In this document: piece after piece, positions 6,007 through 6,357 of the stretch | Position numbering within the stretch: position 1 is the stretch's first letter | Layout of the letters: every line of letters begins with the position of its first letter | The notes under the pieces: generated by a model | Seen by the model: the letters and a program-made list of their open reading frames with translations, nothing else | Told to the model about the DNA's origin: nothing | Databases searched by the model: none | NCBI GenBank assembly: GCA_903930035.1 | Contig: CAIYXG010000096.1 | Location: forward strand, 1 to 6,357 | Origin: an uncultured Actinomycetes bacterium | GTDB taxonomy: Bacteria; Actinomycetota; Acidimicrobiia; Acidimicrobiales; Microtrichaceae | DNA length: 6,357 nt | Reading direction: 5' to 3' | Position numbers and translations under genes: made by a program

Positions 6007-6357
6007 GTGCGCGCCGTCGACGTGGTCGTGGTCGGGGCGGGCCCGGCCGGGACCGCGGCCGCCACCACGCTGGCCCGGGCCGGTCTCGAGGTCCTCGTCG
6101 TGGACCGCGCGACCTTCCCCCGCGACAAGATCTGTGGCGACGGGCTGACCACCGGCGCGCTGCGTCGGCTCGAGCTGCTGGGACTCGACCCCGCGCGGCT
6201 GGCCCGCTGGCAGGACGTCGACGTGTGCCGCATCCGCTCCCCACGCGGCCGTGAGGTCGTGCTCCCGCTGCCCGCCGGCCAGGGGCGCTTCGCCGCCGTC
6301 GTCCCCCGGCGCGACCTGGACGCCGCACTGGTCGAGGTGGCCCGCGGCGCCGGCGCC
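6007..6357 (+). CDS. Geranylgeranyl reductase family FAD-dependent oxidoreductase, 3'-truncated
   Basis: The frame is open from GTG 6007 to the last base, 117 residues; about 270-300 more are expected beyond the window. It starts MRAVDVVVVGAGPAGTAAA, a Rossmann FAD-binding motif with G10, G12 and G15, followed by D33 at the end of the second strand for the ribose. FPRDKICGDGLT (37-48) is characteristic of the geranylgeranyl reductase family, including plant/archaeal prenyl reductases and mycobacterial MenJ, which saturates one double bond in menaquinone. VPRRDLDAAL (99-108) fits the next conserved FAD-contact region. The start is fixed because a later GTG at 6022 would cut into the first strand. 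With only one base after the upstream stop and no Shine-Dalgarno sequence, it is probably co-transcribed and translationally coupled with the acyltransferase. Substrate could be menaquinone, another polyprenyl chain or an isoprenoid alcohol precursor. Family call is strong, substrate open. Confidence 0.93.
   Translation, partial: MRAVDVVVVGAGPAGTAAATTLARAGLEVLVVDRATFPRDKICGDGLTTGALRRLELLGLDPARLARWQDVDVCRIRSPRGREVVLPLPAGQGRFAAVVPRRDLDAALVEVARGAGA

Noticed and set aside
4500..6233. 577-codon open frame on the minus strand opposite the acyltransferase
   Set aside because: His, Gly, Asp, Val and Arg-rich shadow of a clear WS/DGAT gene with an intact HHAITDG motif on the plus strand.
1..6357. Search for tRNA, rRNA, CRISPR repeats, insertion sequences or long direct repeats
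   Set aside because: I saw no spaced repeats, terminal inverted repeats, transposase motifs or tRNA-like cloverleaf; coding density is near complete.

Overview
The window is very GC-rich, with strong G/C preference at third codon positions, and carries six genes, all on the + strand. GTG starts, an actinobacterial-type NucS mismatch endonuclease, a WS/DGAT lipid acyltransferase and leaderless-type promoters all point to an actinobacterium. A high-GC Acidimicrobiia member is my best guess, but that is inference from gene content; the window contains no marker RNA. Both ends cut through genes: typA lacks its 5' part and a geranylgeranyl-reductase-family gene lacks its 3' part.

Layout from left to right. 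(1) The 3' five-sixths of typA/bipA, a ribosome-associated translational GTPase (1-1527). (2) A 42-nt gap holding a well-formed promoter, then a small DUF4395 membrane protein with cysteine pairs (1570-2088). (3) nucS, the non-canonical mismatch-repair endonuclease, complete with catalytic residues and a C-terminal sliding-clamp motif (2112-2774). (4) A 73-nt gap with an 18-bp perfect palindrome, then a membrane-anchored VanW-family cell-wall protein (2848-4527). (5) A 56-nt gap with a GC-rich hairpin and a -10 element, then a wax ester synthase/diacylglycerol acyltransferase (4584-6005). (6) One nucleotide after its stop, an FAD-dependent geranylgeranyl reductase family gene (6007 to the window end), almost certainly in the same operon.

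The genes are mostly separate functions: translation, redox or membrane, DNA repair, cell envelope and lipid. The one strong functional pairing is the acyltransferase with the prenyl reductase. The common thread is regulatory: DUF4395, nucS, the acyltransferase and, less clearly, vanW each have a TAGNNT-like -10 hexamer placed 6-7 nt before the start codon and no Shine-Dalgarno sequence. This is the arrangement expected of leaderless transcripts.

I see no mobile element, CRISPR array, RNA gene, tandem repeat or defence system. I do not think the window contains a clearly new biological system; the most testable leads are the leaderless promoter series and the acyltransferase-reductase pair. 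No gene-free stretch exceeds 75 nt.
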